Assembly: GCA_964019135.1 (NCBI GenBank)
Contig: OZ025258.1
Location: 6,343,961 to 6,407,960, forward strand
Direction of reading: 5' to 3'
Source of the DNA: Arenicola marina
Taxonomy: Eukaryota > Annelida > Polychaeta > Arenicolidae
Length of the DNA stretch: 64,000 bases
Under the pieces are notes generated by a model that saw only the letters and a program-made list of their open reading frames with translations, was not told the DNA's origin and searched no databases. The position numbers were made by a program, and so were the translations under genes. Below, piece after piece: positions 60,895 to 64,000 of the stretch; the stretch's first letter is position 1, and each line of letters starts with the position of its first letter.

Positions 60895-61005
60895 ACATGG
60901 CCACAGCAGGGCTCGAGCCACCGTTCCACGTGCCGTTAGGCTCTCAGGTGACCGGAGAATTCAATGCGAGCGCTCTAACCCACTGAGCTATCGCGCCGGC
61001 CCCTA
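60895..61005 (-). repeat. tRNA-derived SINE-like element
   Basis: On the minus strand, GCGATAGCTCAGTGGGTTAG (around 60994-60975) is an excellent A-box/D-arm, followed by AGCGCTCGCATTGAATTC, and GGTGGCTCGAGCCCTG (around 60926-60911) is B-box-like. The distance between boxes is longer than in a tRNA gene and the anticodon arm does not fold. This suggests a SINE head or processed tRNA relative rather than a working tRNA. Confidence 0.6.
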
Positions 61006-61934
61006 TAGTAGCCAGAGACTCAATTGTCTAGACTAGAAATATACACGTTTTATTTCAATAAAATCTTACCTTTATTTCATCAAATGTGTTAACTTAACCA
61101 GGATAATTTGTGCGGCTGGCCAGAACTGTTTCTCTCGGCGGATATGTCTTACCCGGTGATTAAGACGCCATTAATCAACAGGTATGTAGTTCGGAAAAGA
61201 GCGTAGGAAACGGCCGAAGTTGTATTTGTATTTTATGTTTACAGTCACCGTAACGGAAGATCGCACTATTTGGCAATTCCTATGTTATGCCTGACAGTAA
61301 ATGAAACAATACTTATATACTACCGTATAGACATTTATGACATTTAAGCGTGGAAGCAGCCTGCCCAATTCAAGACCTAATCTGGCATTCTCGATGAGTG
61401 AAGAGCTGCCACCAAGGGAGGTCTCTTGGAGACGGGAGAAGGCTGAACGCGTCTACCAGCTCTCTCAGCAGCACACTTGTCACGCGCGTTGGTTTTTAGT
61501 AAATATCGTACAGTGGCGGACCCAGGGGGCAAGCACGTGCACCCCCCCCCCCACCCCCGGCCCCCTTGGCTCGAAAATAGGCGGAAAAAAGGCACGTGCC
61601 CTACCTTGTTCTGAAGAAAGGGTCTTAGGGGCACAGTCACTATTCTGTCTGCACCTCTTCAGCAGCACCTGAAGTTTATCGCGGGGTACGCGCCTGGATA
61701 GTACCTTACCCCAGCCCGCTCGCCCGGTCGTAAGTTTTTCACTGGTAAATAAAATAAATAAATAGTGACCCCCTTTTCGTAAATTCCTGGATCCTCCCTT
61801 GTTGTGGGTGGGCGTATCTCGACCAATAGCGTTTTGAATGCAGCTTTCCTGCTTAACAGGTGTGGAATAATATTGTGGGATTGGCCGTGAAACGGTGGCG
61901 GGAGCATCAGCTCATAATGATTAACGAAAAATCG
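61006..61934. other. No gene recognised apart from the mini-element end
   Basis: Frames up to 111 codons (61337-61672) run through the C-rich element end and show no domain. Confidence 0.35.
61511..61600 (+). mobile_element. Left end of a CAGTGGCGGA-type mini-element
   Basis: CAGTGGCGGACCCAGGGGG at 61511 matches the inverted right end of the element in the DIRS copy (CAGTGGCGGATCTAG) and is followed by a long C run. I could not find the matching right end, so the extent is uncertain. Confidence 0.45.
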
Positions 61935-62430
61935 GCCTTTAACGATTACTTTAATTGCGTCATGTCTTGCAGTTTTCTTAACATTACCGATCCGATTGTC
62001 ACGTAATAGGGGTAAGCTGATCGATAACTTGTTATGTAAATTAACACCCAGTTAAATACAACGACGGGAATTTTATTGAAGGCCATCTCAGACCACCTCC
62101 CATATTTCTTATGTCTAGACATAGATATACGATGGTCCAATAAAACGCCCACTTATATTAATATAAAAACGAATGATCCACAGTCTATACTAAAACTCAA
62201 ACAACACATTGTAAACGCAAATATTCTCGGTAGACTCAACAGTGACCTTAGCGCCGACCCTAATATCAATATCAATATCAAACATGAGATAATGGACGAT
62301 GTACTTGCAAATGCCAGCGCTACTTTTGGACCGAATAAAACATTTAAATTCAACAAGAGGAAATACAAAAAAGCAAACTGGATCACTAATATAGCATATA
62401 ATATAGTATTATTGCGTCCAATGCGTCTAT
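61935..62430 (+). pseudogene. CR1/jockey-like LINE endonuclease, C-terminal part, frameshifted
   Basis: FNDYFNCVMSCSFLNITDPI (near 61937) and, after frame changes, KLIDNLLCK then TTTGILLKAISDHLPYF (near 62060-62104) are the final blocks of APE endonucleases of the CR1/jockey type; S-D-H is the catalytic terminal motif. The frame continues into a lysine-rich linker ending KYKKANWITNIAYN near 62400. The coding homology then stops at a nested insertion and resumes at about 63040. Confidence 0.75.
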
Positions 62431-63029
62431 AGTTGGTGATGTCAACTGACTGCAACAGCTAAAGTTCTTCCATAAAATGAAAAATAAACAGCTCCCCATC
62501 TACTTCTATAATCTTCCTATGATCCGTAATTGCGACGTACATCAACACGACACAAGAAATAAAACCTATACGTGTACCTCTAGTGTTTATCATGACTTTG
62601 CTACGAAATGTATTAGACACAGTTTAGTTAGAATAATTTTTTGTTCGGATAAAATATACACTCTCTCTTTCCTAGGATTCTCATTCTTTGTTAAACATCA
62701 ACATGCTCAATAGCTACACACATGATTGTTTAATCCCGAACTGCTATATATGTCAATATTAAATATGGTACCCCACATTGTACTTCATATCGGAAATTTT
62801 TTCTTTTGTATCCACATTTTCGTATTCATCGTATTTGTATTCAGTTGAATTTTACTTTTACGAAAACAACCAATTGAATTGTATATGTGGCTATAGTGCC
62901 AGCGACCATCAGGTCTTAACTAGAGTCTCCCAACCCTGTGAATGAATTTGTTGTTCCTTGTTTTCTTACGCCACTTGTTATTTCTTATGTATTCACTTGG
63001 TTAAATAAACGATTATTGACTTGACTTTA
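62431..63029 (+). mobile_element. 5'-truncated LINE 3' end nested in another LINE
   Basis: From about 62447 the translation reads LQQLKFFHKMKNKQLPIYF, then DVHQHDTRNKTYTC and FATKCIRHSL, the terminal block of a CR1/jockey-like RT protein. About 300 bp of 3' UTR follows, with AATAAA at 63004-63009 and a TTGACTTGACTT tail. It is the same family as the minus-strand fragments in the duplicated unit (which read LQQLKFYFE and LPAYF). It interrupts the older LINE between its endonuclease linker and RT. Confidence 0.75.
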
Positions 63030-64000
63030 CATAGCGTTGAAGGACAAACTTTACAAAAACAGCGCCCACCTCCTGTCAATATGATATGATAAATAGCATT
63101 CGGTTGATCAAAATATCGTATTATTATCATGCTTTCGAAAAATGTAAGGGAGACATCAATGCAACGTGGAAAGCAATAAGATCCGTTCGTAATGGATCAA
63201 ACCGAAAGGACAAATTTCCTGAGCTTTTTCATATTAATGGAAAGCCAACATCTGACCTTTCGGCTATCGCAATTGGCTTTAATGATTTCTTTCGCCCCAT
63301 TGGTGTTAAATGTGCCAGTAAAATATATCAGGACCCAAACCAAAGTACTAGATATCTAGGTGATCCCTGCGAAAACAAACTGGTGCTTAATTTAGTTGAT
63401 CGTGATCATAAGCTGAAACCTAAGGCTAGTTCTAGGCATGATGACATATCAATGAAAATGCTGAAGCTATTAACAGTAGATTTAAGCAGGGCAATCACTC
63501 ACATCATCAACCAATCAATTTCTACTGGTATGTTTCCAAGTAAATGTAGTTTCAAATAGGGGGGGGGGGGATTTAATGTTGATAACTATACGCCAATTTC
63601 AATTTTACCAGCCATATCTAAGGTCTTTGAAGAAGTAATTTATGATCAGATGTATGGTCACTTTGACCAAGAAACCTTGTTTAACAGTAGTCAGTATGGT
63701 TTCCGGAATCCAATTAGCCGCCGGGCAATTAATTGATAAAAGCATACATAAACTGGACGAAGGGGAGATTCCGATAAACATCTATCTTGATTTATCAAAA
63801 GCTTTTGACACTATTAATCACGATATACCATGAGCTAAACTGAAGCATTATGGGGTTTCTGGGCTTGCACTCAATCTGCTACAAAATTTTCTTTACGATC
63901 GTAAACAGTATGTAAGTAAAGATAATGTTCAATCACAAGAACTTCTGATCTCCCGCGGAGATCAATACTTGGCACTCTTCTGTTTATAATATAAGCAAAC
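63030..64000 (+). pseudogene. CR1/jockey-like LINE reverse transcriptase, continues off the window
   Basis: The frame resumes with LKDKLYKN (63041), then ISYYYHAFEKCKGDINATWK, FPELFHINGKPTSDLSAIAI and KPKASSRHDDISMKMLKLL. A run of G (63560-63569) and a frame change interrupt it. It then gives NYTPISILPAISKVFEEVIY (RT block 2), SSQYGFR, INIYLDLSKAFDTINHDI (first catalytic Asp) and, after TGA at 63832, AKLKHYGVSGLALNLL. The catalytic YxDD box would lie beyond base 64000. At least three lesions make it inactive. Confidence 0.88.

Noticed and set aside
60895-61005. Functional tRNA gene on the minus strand
   Set aside because: The A-box is excellent, but the A-to-B distance and the middle region do not fold as a tRNA. 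SINE-like origin is more likely.

Overview
This window looks like animal (metazoan) nuclear DNA, most likely from a marine invertebrate. It has long non-coding stretches, degenerate LINE and DIRS-type retrotransposons, G-run-rich terminal-inverted-repeat elements, many minisatellites, and one intact rhodopsin-family GPCR reading frame. The mix (L1/Tx1-like LINE, DIRS1-like tyrosine-recombinase element, CR1/jockey-like LINE tails, CAGGGGCGGA-ended mini-elements) fits several invertebrate groups such as lancelets, hemichordates, molluscs or cnidarians. I cannot name the species from sequence alone.

Layout. 1-3541: 3' part of an L1/Tx1-like LINE, lightly damaged, ending in poly(A). 4118-4511: a 61-bp tandem repeat carrying ten same-orientation GGGCGG boxes, then an inverted CCAAT pair and a TATA box, which together look like a strong promoter. 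5098-6288: tRNA-derived fragment, a short tandem repeat and a TIR mini-element. 8217-9254 (minus): single-exon class A GPCR, the only convincing host gene. 11280-13840: decayed DIRS1-like retrotransposon (RT, RNase H, tyrosine recombinase) split by a G-rich mini-element. 13985-19505: several unrelated minisatellites (53, 94, 37, 20 and 30 bp).

20068-57660 is the striking part. A block of about 6.25 kb plus an 11-bp-based minisatellite is repeated head to tail four times (20068, 27425, 34695, 39286). All three internal junctions carry the same short T/G filler. Copy 3 has a 2.9-kb internal deletion and copy 4 has a 473-bp insertion. Diagnostic differences show that the four copies carry all four combinations of two left-half and two right-half types, with the switch inside about 184 bp. 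This implies exchange or conversion between copies, or haplotypes joined in assembly. The minisatellite after copy 4 expands to about 11.65 kb, has higher-order repeats and is almost free of stop codons on both strands.

57661-64000: mostly unannotatable sequence, a tRNA-derived SINE-like element, one terminal inverted repeat end, and a CR1/jockey-like LINE (endonuclease then RT) interrupted by the 3' end of a second LINE and running off the window.

Apart from the GPCR, the coding signals are broken mobile-element genes. I see no operon-like or multi-gene system. The most novel features are the mosaic tandem duplication with its giant frame-neutral minisatellite, and the GC-box array promoter.
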